Shown piece by piece: positions 50,907 through 63,195 of a stretch of 64,000 bases of DNA (position 1 is the first letter of the stretch; the number at the start of each line of letters is the position of its first letter). The notes beneath the pieces were generated by a model. That model had not been told where the DNA came from and did not search any database. It saw only the letters and a list, made by a program, of their open reading frames with translations. The translations under genes were made by a program, and so were the position numbers. This DNA comes from Wuchereria bancrofti (lineage: Eukaryota; Nematoda; Chromadorea; Rhabditida; Onchocercidae), in NCBI GenBank assembly GCA_005281725.1, contig SSBO01000011.1, forward strand, positions 405,221 to 469,220, written 5' to 3'.

Positions 50907-53900
50907 TTAACTGAGGAAAACAATAAATATCACAAAGAAGAAGAAAAGTACACCAAAAACTTTGATAATCAACCAGCGATTTTGTGATATTGAATGAAAA
51001 TATTTGACCAATTCCGTATGAGCAGCATCAACATTTAATGATGTTTCTTCAACATTTGAATCAATTCGAGTGATCATTTCACCTTGCTCAGTAACTAATG
51101 AAGCAAGCTATAAAACTTAAAATGATTGAAAAAAAATATATTTTAAAAATATATGTAATTGAAAAAATTTTAAATCGAAGAAAATATTCTCCGAGAAAAG
51201 AAAAAAAAACCAAATATTAATCGTAACCATTTATCATCATTTAAATGCTTCTATTATCCTCAGCAAGCATTCTTACATTATCTGAATTACATATATGCAT
51301 CATTTCTTGAATAGATCACGTAAATTACGTCTTCCTCTCGGACGCTATATGCTATGGAAACAAATAAAAGACATTACACGCATCAAAATTTAAGTGATCT
51401 CAAGAAAGGATGCATATATATTTCCTGAGATAATATTACAATAATGTTGTTTGCATAGTAAAAAGAAACTTGCAAAAAGCTTACAACTAGTGGAAAATAT
51501 AACCCAAATTTAAATTAAATTATGTCTCATTCAATTATTGATGTTTGTAACTTTTCCTATAAAAGAAGTTTAAGTAAGAGCTGTTAACCTGACGAAAAAT
51601 TTGACCCAATTCTGATATGCTGCTTTCAATATTTTCCATTGCACTTGAACGAGCTTGCAAATATGCATCTTGTTCATCAATTAGCGAAACCTACAATTTT
51701 TTAAAATTCAATTTCATTCATTCCTAACTCTATGATATCTGCATTCAGAAGAAGCATTTCCGGCAATAATATAACTCCGTAATAATTTATTGGATAAGTT
51801 AAAATTTCAAATCTCAAAATCTGGTGACGACAACATTCATCTTTCCACTCAAACACTAATCAATTGTTATTCCTCCATCCCATAAAGCAATAATTACTGA
51901 ATTTATTTCATTAAAACATGTATGCTTGAGAATCTTTTACTGAATTGAGGATGAGTTCACGAAATATTAGCAAAATTCACAGTGTAAAAGAATAGCGCAA
52001 ACCATATGTATCTTTAGCAAAGATCAAAACAAATTGGATAAAAAAATAAAAGATACCTGTTGCTGTAACCTTTGCTGTTCTATCATATTCATATCAATAG
52101 CTACTGATGATGAAGCTTTTATTTCATCTTGCAATAGAACTGAACCTACTGCAAAACAATTTATTAACTATTTGATTCAAAAATAATCAAAATCTTAAAT
52201 CAAGATTTAAGCAACCTAAACACTAAACATATTTCAGTGCAAATAATTTCGTAAAAAATACAGAAATTTATTTTTAAAGTTGCAAAATATTCTCAACAGA
52301 TTGGAATAACTTACAGTTTCCGGAACTGACAGAAGGTGGTAAACTCGACAACACAGGATAACCTTGACTGAATTTTTCACGACGTGATTTTTGTTGCTTT
52401 AGATTCTAAAATAGTACGAAAATATAGAAATAATGGAGCATCTCAAGTCATTGGAAGATTCACCAATAGTTTTCAATGATTTTCTGAATGTTACATTTTT
52501 AGAGATAAAAGATAAAATAGCAATAATAAAATTCAAGTTAAATGAGACCATCCCACTATCATCACAATACCAACTAGGTTTCGGACGAAATTTCGAAACA
52601 GAATCAGTCATACCTCAGTTCGTAATTCCAACACACTTTGAAAATCCTTGCTAACACTTGCTAGCTTTGATTGAAGTCCAACAACAATCAACTGTGAATG
52701 TCCATGTTTCTGATCCTTTTTGTTGAAATTGCCGCTATTTTTTGAAAATTCTTGCAACACTGCTATCTGCCTATTCAATCCTGTTATATCCTAGAAAATT
52801 CCATTTTTACAAATTTATCATTTAAGGAACACATTCAGAAACATTCATTTAAATAACACTTTTAAAACTTACATGTTTTATTACTTGTGATAATTCTCCC
52901 ACTTCTGCCATACGATCATCGAATAAAGACCGCCGTTTGGCTAATTCAGTTAATTTCTCCATCTTTGCACATGTCAAACTTAAATCACGCCCAATACGTC
53001 TACAAAAAGATTATTTTTGAAGAGCAAATCAAAAGAACCCAAAACTTTACATAATCTTAAAAAAAGACTTTAAATTCTAATAAAAATTACTTTGCAAGTT
53101 GTGCAAACTGTACAGACTGTTGAATTCTCGGCTCTCTTGGCGTATAACCACCGACTCCATACATTTTCATCTGAATTAAAACATCTTCTAACCATAAGTG
53201 ATAAGTCATTTCGCATCAATTTCATCACGGCTTAGACCCGAATTCTTCCCATTCCATTTTCATGCAGCAATTTTGAATAATTGGAAAGATAAAGCTTATT
53301 TCATGCTTCATTCTTACATTAAATTATTTGACTAAAAATTTTGAAAGATCCTTAACGAAAACAAATTAACCTGAAAAGATTTCGCCGTAGTACGAAACTC
53401 GCCAGTACGATCACGAGACGGCATTTCTTCAATCGCTTTAATAAAGTTTATTGATGAACTTTGTTCGCACTCCGAATTTGTCGAATTGTTTCCGTGATAG
53501 CCAGAGAAGGTATGCTGCAATTATGATTGTTTATGGTACCGAAATATGGCAAAAATGGAAGTCATTAACACTAAAAATTGTGATATCTTGTGATTTTGCA
53601 AAAATTGAATACTTATTAAGCAGTACATTCCATTATTCCGATGATAATGATAAAATTAGCAGTATATTCCGATGAGAAACACTACAAAAATACAACTGTT
53701 TTAATAAAGTTTATTGTTGGGATATTAAATTTGAACGCTAAAATCTAATGCATCTTTGAAAATCAAAATGAACTGTTCAATTAATTAGATATCATGTCTA
53801 CATCATTATATTTAAAACCTAAACTTCTATCATTATATGATCTATATATTTTTATATCATCCTATTATAATATTATGATTGACAATGTTCTTGATTTCTT

Positions 53901-55638
53901 TAATATACATTTCTAGTATGCATTCTTTGCATTTAAATGTTATTTTTTAATATCAATATAAGCTAGGCTGTCTAATAAATCTCTCGACTTTTCCAAGTCG
54001 TAAACAATAAACTACTTTTATAACATATTTGATGATTAAATAAAAGTTCTTAATTTATTTCAACTAAAATTTTCAAAATATCTCGATCACTTTCAATCAT
54101 ATTCTATTCGAGAAGTGCTTTAGTGGTACCTTAACAATAAAATCATTGTTAGGTTACACTATAAATCAACAAGTTCAACAACATTCACAGAAAACACGTC
54201 AACATATACCTTTTCATCACTTGCTCTTTCCACAATTCCAAATGCTTATCAGTGCATTTGATAATTTTCAAGCCACTTCCGACAACCTTTACAAAATAAC
54301 AATTCTCTTTAGCCTAAACAATGCTAAGTAGCTTTCAAAGTTATTCTCCAATCTAATCTATTATTTATGCTATTTTTATCTATTTTTTATCACAATTTTT
54401 TCTATTTTTATCACAATTCGCATTTCCCAATTGCCACAATTTTTTTCAGATGTTTTCAATTACTAGATTGAATCTTCTTGTGACAGTGAAGAAAAATTAC
54501 AATTGCTCATGCATTCAACTTTTCGTCTTTGACAAAAAAGAATCACAAAGATAAAAACGAAAAAGCATTCATCTAAAATGTTTACCATGAAGAATTTCCG
54601 AAAATGTTTACGCCTAGAAAATTCATTCATTCTTTTTATGAAAATTCATTCTTTTTATCAATAACATAAATCTTTGCTTTCAATATTCGAACAAAGAAAG
54701 GTATTCTAATCATAGCTAGCTTTAACATTGATTCACTACTCTTGAATATATTGCAATATTACGAAATCTGAATGATCTAGTTACAGTATTCCACTCAGCG
54801 ATAATATTCAAAAATAACATAAAACTTCAATCGCAATTCAATCAATACCTCGCTCAATTCATGTCCTCATTCGTCATTCAGCATGTGTGTGAAATTCATT
54901 ACGAAAATTTTCATTTCACTATTGTCAATTCATTTCTCATCCATGTATCACAGTTCGTTTCAAAGAGAAAAATGTCATACACACTTCACTTCATTGTATA
55001 ATTATAGACATTTTGTCTTTAATCAACTCTTCATTTCTTTTGCCTCTCTGTTTCATACACACATATACATAATTTCCTATTTTAACAATAAATTTTATTA
55101 TACTATTATAATTATTTAAAAGTTCCGCAAAAACCTATTTAATTGCTTCATGCTATTTAGAAAAGCGCAGCTTAATATGTACATTAATATAGCTTAATTG
55201 TTAATATAACTTATTTCAAAAGTTATATATTTCAAAATTTTGCTCACTTCTCATTTTTCATTTTAACCTTCTTTGCATCCAGAAATTTTTTTATGCATCA
55301 TTTCGTCAGTTCATCTATTTTGAAATTCTTGCATGTATTCATAAAATCATTAATGTCTTATTACCAAAGTAACTATAAATTATCAAGCTTTCTCAGTTAT
55401 TCAACAAAAACAAAATATATTTTAAAAAAGCGTTAAAATAAAAGTGTAAGAAATCATATACCTGTGCAGAAGACCACAATGACGAAGAAAGATTTGCAAA
55501 CGATGAGAACGGGCTACCTTTCGATTTGATAACGTCTTCTGGAGGAATGTGATTCACGTCCGACTTCACACTAATACCAGAAGTCGTAACGCGTCGTCGT
55601 GTAACTGTCAAAGGCAACTCCGTCTCATTCACATGCAT
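50907..55638 (-). CDS. syx-5: Syntaxin-5 (Qa-SNARE), nine exons, 396 aa
   Basis: Exons in transcript order: 55638-55462, 53514-53371, 53170-53091, 52999-52873, 52790-52614, 52405-52315, 52148-52057, 51690-51589, 51107-50907, ending in TAA. Syntaxin-5 is the Golgi Qa-SNARE for ER-to-Golgi and intra-Golgi fusion. Family landmarks are MPSRDRTGEF, KRIGRDLS, KRRSLFDDR, LQSKLASVSKDFQSVLELRT, NLKQQKSRREKF and the SNARE motif (about 297-360) with zero-layer Gln at Q338 (VTEQGEMITRID). A C-terminal anchor (about 375-395) follows QNRWLIIK. An internal Met at residue 90 (53424) matches the start of the short mammalian isoform and would give 307 aa. The long form's N terminus carries RRR at 14-16, in the place where the mammalian long form has a basic ER-retrieval motif; that function here is inferred. 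Intron 1 is long (1.9 kb), so an alternative promoter for the short form is possible. Confidence 0.95.
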
Positions 55639-55675
55639 TCAAATACCTTCGTCAATACTTATCGTTTTCCTGAAA
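55639..55675 (-). promoter_or_regulatory. Probable trans-splice acceptor of syntaxin-5
   Basis: On the minus strand AATTTCAG ends at 55670, 31 nt before the ATG at 55638. A TGA overlaps the start codon in another frame just upstream. Confidence 0.5.
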
Positions 55676-56617
55676 TTAATATTATACATGAGTTAAGATT
55701 TAATGATGTCAAACTTTACTTACAAACTTACATCATATTACATCATCATATATTCAAATCTACATCAAATATTTCATTTAAAACAACATAAACTTCCTAG
55801 CAATAATGATCAAGATCATAGAGCTAATTTAAAATGAATTTTTTTTTCATTTACAAATTCATTCAACATAAACGATTAAATCAAAGATAAATGTCATAGT
55901 TATTAATATTATTGAATATAAACTATACAATTCAACGTAAAATGAATACTTCAAAGCTAACAAAAACAAATTAATATTTTTACATTACAATAAATATAAG
56001 AAAGAAGAAATGATTGTTGCAAAGATGATTTAAAAGGTAAATTAGAGTAGAATGATGAATTCAATGAAACTTTCGGGTTACTTGCCCTCTTTTTGCCCAG
56101 CCATTCTAAAATTCCCCAAAGATATCCCAACATTTCAACTGATCACAACTTCACCTATATCACCTTTTTTTTTTTTTTTTTGGCTGACGTGGTAATTGGG
56201 AATTCACGGTTGCGGGCCGTAATTTTAATGATAAATGTGAGAATTGGTTATTCATAATGAAAAAAGGAGGGATTGACTGGGGGATTTGAAATGTCGCGGG
56301 GCGAAAAGCTGAGATACTAGAGGTGAAAGAATGTTATTTGAGATATCGCGGGACAAAGAGCTGAGATTTTGGGAGTTAGCAGGACGAAGAGCTGAGATAT
56401 TAGAAGCGAAAGAATGTGAAATTTTATGATTTGTAGATTAATAATATTAAATTTATGTTTTGCATATTTCTTTGTTCGAATTTAATAGATTCTTTTTCGT
56501 TTCATTTTTTTCTTTTTTTTGAAATGCTTTAATCATATTTTGAATTTTGGACAAGTTTTCTTAAGGCTTAAATAAATTTAAACGTAAAGAAAAAAAAAAC
56601 ATATGTATAGTTTTCAG
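55676..56617. promoter_or_regulatory. Shared upstream region of syntaxin-5 (-) and MCFD2-like gene (+)
   Basis: About 1 kb between divergent genes. The GC-richer part, 56180-56420, contains GGTAATTGGGAATTCACGG (56191-56209) and three copies of a roughly 40-bp unit with GCGGG and AGCTGAGAT (about 56294-56414). It is a likely bidirectional promoter. On the plus strand TATAGTTTTCAG ends at 56617, a probable trans-splice acceptor 27 nt before the MCFD2 ATG, and it would remove the upstream ATG at 56603. Confidence 0.5.
56294..56414. repeat. Three imperfect ~40-bp GC-richer repeats
   Basis: Copies centred on CGCGGGGCGAAAAGCTGAGA, CGCGGGACAAAGAGCTGAGA and AGCAGGACGAAGAGCTGAGA. Two of them continue with TAGAGGTGAAAGAATG or TAGAAGCGAAAGAATG. 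They lie in the divergent syntaxin-5/MCFD2 intergenic region. Confidence 0.8.
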
Positions 56618-56644
56618 GATAAACTGGTATTTCCTTTGTTAAAG

Positions 56645-58370
56645 ATGCGAAATATCGCAAGTACTGTTTCTTTGCTGTTTTCAGCTCTATTGGTATTAGG
56701 CCATCAAGCACCATCATTTCCAGATCACAATGCACAGAAGCCATTGGAAGTAATATTTTTTTTTCGTGATGTAAATGCCGAGAAATTAAAAAATTTGCAA
56801 CTCAATTTTAGGACAGATTCTTTCCTACATAGATTTCTCGTTTATCAAAGAAGTTGTTTTTTTTATTCAGTGGGTTATTCTGTATGTGGCTTAATTTTGA
56901 TCAGTTCAATTTTTTCATCTTATAAGATTGATTTTTCTTTTTTGAAGATGCATCATCAAGGTCAAATGCATCAACAATCGCCACCTGCTCATCCAAATAC
57001 ACCACCTCAAGGTGCTCGAGAATTTGGAGGTGAACAAGTGAAAAATGTTGAGTATGTGGCATTATTAGCCTTTTACATTAGAAAATTTAACCAGTAATTT
57101 TCGTAGTTCTTAAAAATTGTTACTTTTGAGGAATAGGTTTCAATTCTGTATTGGACTTGATATTCTTTAATTTTTATTTTTTCCAAATTTAATAACATGT
57201 TAATATTGGTTAAGTCTCTATTAAAATTTTGAAGCTATTTGGAAGTGTAAAAGAAATTTAGACTGCTTAATTTAGCTATTATTTTTATAATAAACTTCTC
57301 AAAAGCTATTTTGAATTAAAAGAAATTAGTTGGAAATGAGTGAGTAAAATTCCACTTGTTAGATAACTCTTTAATTTCACCAATCAATAATTGGACTGTA
57401 AAGTCTCTAATAAATGAAGACCATTATTTATGTTTTTTATTTTCTGTCATTTATGTTCTTAACAAACATGTAGAATTAGTTCTTATCTCTTGAGTAAAGA
57501 ATTTTAATTGAAATAGTTGAAATTGGATTAGGTTAATCTTATCGTTGTCCATTAAATATTATTCTTATATATCTGTGATATGCTAAAGATAGTTTTAATT
57601 CTAAGAATAGCCGAACGAAAATAGTTGTAAGAAATTATTTGTGATTTAAAAATATTTAAGCTTTGTTGTTGTTTGACATAACTTTGCTATATTTGGTATC
57701 ATAAGGTCTCCATAGAGTTACAAAATTAAATTTGTGAAGCAACTAGCTTTGGAAATTACTCATTATTCATATAGTGAAAGCTATCATTACAATTTACATT
57801 TTTTAGACACATCAAAGAACATTTGGATGGTAAACTTGATCAAACTGCAAATATGACACCCGAGCAATTGCAGTTCCATTATTTCAATATGCATGACATG
57901 GATAGAAATGGTTTATTAGATGGTCTTGAATTAATTAAAGCAATCACACATTTTCATGATGGTATTAGTCATCTTTATCTATTATATCACTGTATATTTC
58001 TGTTGCCATCATGTATTTTAAGTATTGAAATGAAAACTGGGTAAAATGGAATTTGGTGCATGAAGTAAAATTTTAAGCTAATGAAAAAAAAATTAGGGAT
58101 TTTGTGGAGTGTATTTTGGACTATTACTAATTTTGATCGAATATTCCAGAAAATCGGGATTCCCGACAAGATGCATCTCAACTACCAGCAGTACTAACGG
58201 AAACGGAAATTGAACGGATGTTAGACCCGATCTTTAATTCGGATGATCTCAACCGAGATGGTTTTATCAGTTATCCTGAATTTTCTAAAGCTCAAAAACA
58301 ACGAGACGAGCAAATGAGACAGCAATACCAGCAGCAACAACAACAACAACAGCAATCTCCACATCACTAG
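56645..58370 (+). CDS. MCFD2: MCFD2-like secreted EF-hand protein, four exons, 194 aa
   Basis: Exons 56645-56749, 56948-57051, 57807-57961 and 58150-58370 join in frame to TAG. Residues 1-20 form a signal peptide ([20 protein letters not shown]). Two canonical EF-hand loops follow: D100-E111 ([12 protein letters not shown]) and D154-E165 ([12 protein letters not shown]). The stretch [12 protein letters not shown], then [10 protein letters not shown], closely follows human MCFD2, the calcium-binding partner of the lectin ERGIC-53/LMAN1 in cargo export from the ER. Unlike human MCFD2 it has a His/Gln/Pro-rich insert before the EF-hands (exon 2) and a poly-Gln tail ([16 protein letters not shown]). 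The tail is encoded by CAA/CAG triplets and may vary in length. The ATG at 56645 is preferred because the in-frame upstream ATG at 56603 precedes a trans-splice acceptor. A CGREF1-like protein is a less likely alternative. Confidence 0.9.
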
Positions 58371-60193
58371 GAAAAATGTTTGTCTCTTCACTATGTTATC
58401 ACTATTTCAAGTCATAATTTACATACTGTTTGTAGATGATTGTGACGATGTCTTTTTTGCTGAAAATTTTAAATACTTAAAGAATTTACTGTGATGAGGA
58501 TGCAGTTTGGTTTTTTTTTTTCTTTTTGATGATGATGCGGTGTAGCCTTTTACTCATTTATTTACCAAATGTTGAAATTTACGAATAGAGATAAGCTATT
58601 CTTTCAGTTATACAGAAAAGAATGCTGTTGTAGAGAATTAATAGGCAAAATATTTGTTTTCAATATTGTTATAATTCAAATTGAAATGCATATTACAACT
58701 CTTGCTAAATGTGTATTTATGTACTCTGAAGTCGAAAAGTTTGGTTTTTTTCTTGATCTACTTTGTTTTTCTGAATATTTATCGTGCAAATGGTTAGGGG
58801 GGAGATGCTATTTCAGTCGAAAATTTTTTATGACATTCACTTTTGAGTTTTGAAAATAATTATTTGACAGATGATTGAACCACCGAAGTTAAATTAAATT
58901 TTATTCCGGTTTTTTCAGTTGAGATTTTGAACTGGAACTTGTTGTTTATCAGCTATAGAATTCATAATAACTCTAAATTCAAATAATACTTAGTTAACCG
59001 AACGAATAAGAATCTTGTTAAGTTTTTGTATAGGAAATTTTTTGGAAATTTGGATACTTTGAAGGCACTGATATTGATTCCTTTTATTTTTTTCAAATTC
59101 TGTATGATACATATTATTACATATTTCAAGTTCATAATTTCTTAGATCTGAAACATACTATGATTTTGTTTGCTTCATCAATAAAAATAAGTTCTGTAAA
59201 TAGTTTTGTAAACATCGAAATACACTATTATAACGAGGAAGAAACTCATTATAAAGATATGGCATGTGCTTAACATTAATTAATTTTGGCAAATCTAAAA
59301 GACGAAAGAAAGAAGCAAATGTTGAGGATTACTTGTGCCAATTTAAAAATGATATGAAGTAAAAATATTTGAACAATATTACAAATATGTATGTACAATC
59401 ATTTTTGAAATTTATTTTCCATAGCTAATCATCTTACTAATCTATTACATGAGAAGGGATTTGTCAACAAATTGATAAAAATTGCAAATTTTAATGCCAT
59501 AATTATTGCTTTTTTCATTATTATAGAATGCAAAAAAAGGAAAAATATTGTATTTTCACATGATTTAATATGTTTGCAAGTTGAATAGTTTGTTTATCTC
59601 TTCCCTTTTGAATATCATACTTTTCCAACTTTTATAAGTATAAAATTTCAGCTCACGTTATAGCTTTCATTTTGATGGATGCATAAACTCAGATAATCAT
59701 ATTAATATTAAATTAATACTTATTAGTGTTGTAATTTTAATTATTACATCAATTTTATCGATTGATGAAATCATAGGATAAATATAAATGATAAATTTTG
59801 TCATTTCATAATCGATTTCATAATTTACTCTGATGCAATTATCAGTAGCAATTATTATCACATGAATATGTCATATGTTTATGTCACCTGTTTTAATCCT
59901 TCATCATCCTCTCTGTTAATTTTTCATCCTACAAACTATATTAGGTAATTGGGAATTAACGGAGCCGTGAAATCATTCGTATCAATATTATTGATTGTTG
60001 TGAAATAGTTTAATTTGAACTTTAATTAGCTATCCTTAATTAGTATGTAATTTTCTTCCAATGATGTTAATTATTGCATAAAGTAATGAAGTTAGTGCTA
60101 AAGAAGGGGCAAAAAAAAAAAATTGATAGACTAATCATGGAAACATTATTAGATTATTTAGCTTATTCAATTTTAATTATATTCAAAATTTTT
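58371..60193 (+). other. Intergenic region, MCFD2 3' side and aldo-keto reductase 5' side
   Basis: 1.8 kb without a coding exon. An open frame at 58569-58853 is cysteine- and Phe-rich but has no splice partner and lacks coding character. GGTAATTGGGAATTAACGG at 59944-59962 matches a motif in the previous intergenic region. TTTTTAG ends at 60195, the likely trans-splice acceptor of the next gene, leaving a 2-nt leader. Confidence 0.5.
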
Positions 60194-60197
60194 AGAT

Positions 60198-63195
60198 ATG
60201 GTTAAATACGAAACTGTTAAGTTAGCAACTGGTGCTGATTTACCGCTTTTTGGTTTGGGCACATGGCAAGTAAGTTTTCTCATTATTCAAAATGTGAAAA
60301 TTTATTTATGAAATGAATAATTTAGCGAGAAGTGAAGAACTAATCAAAAAAAAAAAAAAAAAATGGAACAACCACAAAAATGCTATTAATTTTTTAAGCT
60401 GCTATGTTTAAGTATATGTTTAAATTATCTCTAAATTATAGCTCATGAATAATTTATTACTCATTTACTTATTACCTACTTATTTACTCATGTATCTAAT
60501 TCCTATTGTATTTAATTGTGGGTTTATTCCTGTGTGTTAGTTTCTGTGTTATTTTGATGAAATTAAAAATCTAAATCATTATTAATTTGTTAAGCAAACT
60601 AGATTTGGATATGAAGAATTAAATTCTATTTCAATTGACATTATAGTGATAAAATTACATTCATGTTAAATTAATATTATTGTAATTCGACTTAATGTCG
60701 GTTTTAATCAAAAAAGAAAAGAGAAACCATCATAATGGAATATATATTATACTTCTTTACTAAAGCTTTACTTTACTAAAAGTTAACTTTTAACTTTCAA
60801 ATTTTTAGGATAAATAAGCCTTCGCATTTTTAGGATGACTAAATTAGGATAAATCTTTGAAAAGTTTCTATATTTAAATTTCTATACTGTTTCCATTTCG
60901 ATATTTCAGTCCACTGATCCAGCAGCTTTAACAACAGCACTAAAGACAGCTCTGGATGCTGGTTATCCATTAATTGATACAGCTTATGTTTATCGTAATG
61001 AAGCTATTATCGGGAAAGTATTGCATGAATATTTCACTTCTGGCAAATTAAAACGAAAAGATATCTTTATCACGACAAAAGTAAATTCTTATCACCAAAA
61101 ATAATCATATATACTACGCAGTTAACTGAAAATCAGTTAACATTTAGTAAAAGTTAACTTTTAACTTCCAAATTTTTAGAATAAATAAGCCTTCGAATTT
61201 TTAGAATGAATGTTAGAATAAATTTTTAGGATAAATCTTTGAAAAGTTTCTATATTTAAATTTCTGTACTATTTCCATATATTATTCAATTGGACATACA
61301 TAGTGTTACATTTAAACTTTTTCGGTAAAACGCCCTTATCATTGAGTAATCCATTGAATTATTACATTTAGTTCATTGGGTTTTAACAGAGATGTATTTT
61401 TTTTTTTAATTTTTTTTTAATTTTAACAAAGCGATATCATTTTTTTACTTTGATTTTATATTTTGTATATAATTCTTTTCATTTAAGCTACCATTTATGG
61501 TACATAGACCGGATGAAATCGAAGGATTGGTGAAGAAACAATTGGAAAATTTGCATGTGGATTATTTTGACCTCTATCTTATCCATTGTCCATGTCCATG
61601 CAAAGTACATTTTTTTTTTAGTTATTTAACGTTGTCACTTATCAATCATCAATTTGTGATATGAAAGGTAAGACTGAAGCTGAATGTTTTTTTTTTTTTT
61701 TTTTCAGCATCGACCTAATGACACACCGGACAACTATCAACTGCTACTGAAGGATGGAATGGTAGTTCCGGACTTGGTTGATCATATGGAAACCTGGAAA
61801 GTGTTGGAAAATTTGTATAACAAAGGAATACTGAAAGTACGTTTTACTAATGCTATATTTCAAAATATCATTAATTAGTATTTTTTCTGTTTGTTTGATC
61901 AGATTTGTTTCATCATTTAAATTTATTTTCACTGTTTACTTATCTTTTTTTTTTTTTATTTTTTTATTTTTATATATTTTATTAGGCTATTGGATTATCT
62001 AACTTCAATGTGGAACAAACGCAACGTGTTCTTGACAATGCAACTGTGAAACCACATAATATACAGGTAAGAATTTTTAATGAATGACTACTATTATAAC
62101 ATAATGATTGCATATCTCTGTAAAATAATTTTGATGCTTTTAAGATATTGCACCGTTCTGAGCGGTATATTCAGGAATACACTTGATTCAAACTTTTTTT
62201 GCTTTGGTTCAAAAATATAACAATGACATTATTCTGCACATTAGTTCTAGATAATCTTTTTAAAAGTTCATTTTTGACAGGAATTTCTGAGCGGTGTATT
62301 CAGGAATTACAGGGTTTTGAAATTTATTGATTAAAATTCTATATTGTTTAAATAGTTTTTCTTTCCTTTTATTTGAATATTAGTTTTTATGGGATTGTCT
62401 AATATTTAGGTCGAGGCACATCTCTACTGGCCGCAAAAGGAACTTCATGAACTTTGCAAAAAGAATAATATAACAATGACAAGTTATTCTACACTTGGTT
62501 CACCGGGAAGAACAGCTTTCAATCCAGACTTTAATTGGCCTATTGGTGAGCCTATGAAGGATCCTTTGGTTTTACAACTAGCCGACAAATATAAGAAATC
62601 ATCAGCTCAGGTATGTGTATTTGTGAAATCTTCGAATTTAAATTAATTCTAGATAATGTTTGTAAAAATTCATTTTTGACAGGAATTTTGTAACAGTTCA
62701 AATCTGCTCAGCATTATTGGTTACAAAGAATTATGTTGCTCTGTTTCAGATACTTCTACGCCACATGACACAGCGTGGTATTTCCACCATTCCCAAAAGT
62801 ATTAATCCAGATAGAATACTGAAAAATTTCGACATTTTTGATTTTAAATTAACTAAAGAGGAAATCAAGCAATTGGATGACGTAAAGACACGTGTTCGTC
62901 TTTTTCTTTTTGATTTGTAAGTTTTATTTTATATTATGTTGCTTTTTGCAATCTTTTATTAACATGGATTACTTTTTTATTTGATCTTATTGAAGAAATT
63001 GTGCTTTTTGTAATGCATGTAATCCTGTATAGATTTCATAATTTTTGAAATTAAAGATAGCTATTTTCTAAATTAGATGGTTTAGTTATATAATTATAGT
63101 ACATTTTGAACCATTTCAGGCTTTTTGATCATCCATGGTATCCATTCAAAGATGTTGACGTATCGAAGATGAAGCGCGTATATCTCAAAGATTGA
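60198..63195 (+). CDS. Aldo-keto reductase, eight exons, 337 aa
   Basis: Exons 60198-60269, 60910-61080, 61488-61604, 61708-61836, 61986-62066, 62410-62610, 62750-62916 and 63120-63195 join in frame to TGA. It is a TIM-barrel NADPH-dependent oxidoreductase of the AKR superfamily, reducing carbonyls; the substrate cannot be told from sequence. The catalytic tetrad is intact: D47 and Y52 in LIDTAYVYRNE, K81 in IFITTK and H114 in YLIHCP. GLSNFN and the cofactor-phosphate motif IPKSINPDRI (272-279) are present, and the C terminus has the usual HPWYPF. Length is normal (310-340 aa). The segment CPCPCK after the catalytic His is unusually Cys-rich. The last donor (GATTT|GTAAGT) was chosen for strength and frame; an earlier GTAAAG at 62882 is a weaker option. 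The gene probably starts directly after a trans-splice acceptor. Confidence 0.93.
60781..61277. repeat. Paralogous ~120-bp element in aldo-keto reductase introns 1 and 2
   Basis: 60781-60900 (intron 1) and about 61147-61277 (intron 2) share TTAACTTTTAACTT, AATAAGCCTTCG and GATAAATCTTTGAAAAGTTT followed by a common tail to TTTCCAT. The two copies differ by a short insertion and several substitutions. Exon 2 lies between them. Confidence 0.8.
62150..62700. repeat. Short repeats within introns 5 and 6 of the aldo-keto reductase
   Basis: TTCTGAGCGGTATATTCAGG (about 62156) recurs as TTCTGAGCGGTGTATTCAGG (about 62285) inside intron 5. TTCATTTTTGACAGGAATTT occurs in intron 5 (about 62269) and again in intron 6 (about 62669), each after CTAGATAAT. 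Exon 6 sits between the last pair. Confidence 0.75.

Noticed and set aside
56603..57097. 164-aa open frame covering MCFD2 exons 1-2 without splicing
   Set aside because: It retains an intron and an ATG that lies before a strong acceptor. The spliced model matches the family.
58569..58853. 94-aa open frame downstream of the MCFD2-like gene
   Set aside because: No splice context, AT-driven composition and no recognisable domain; most likely 3' flank.
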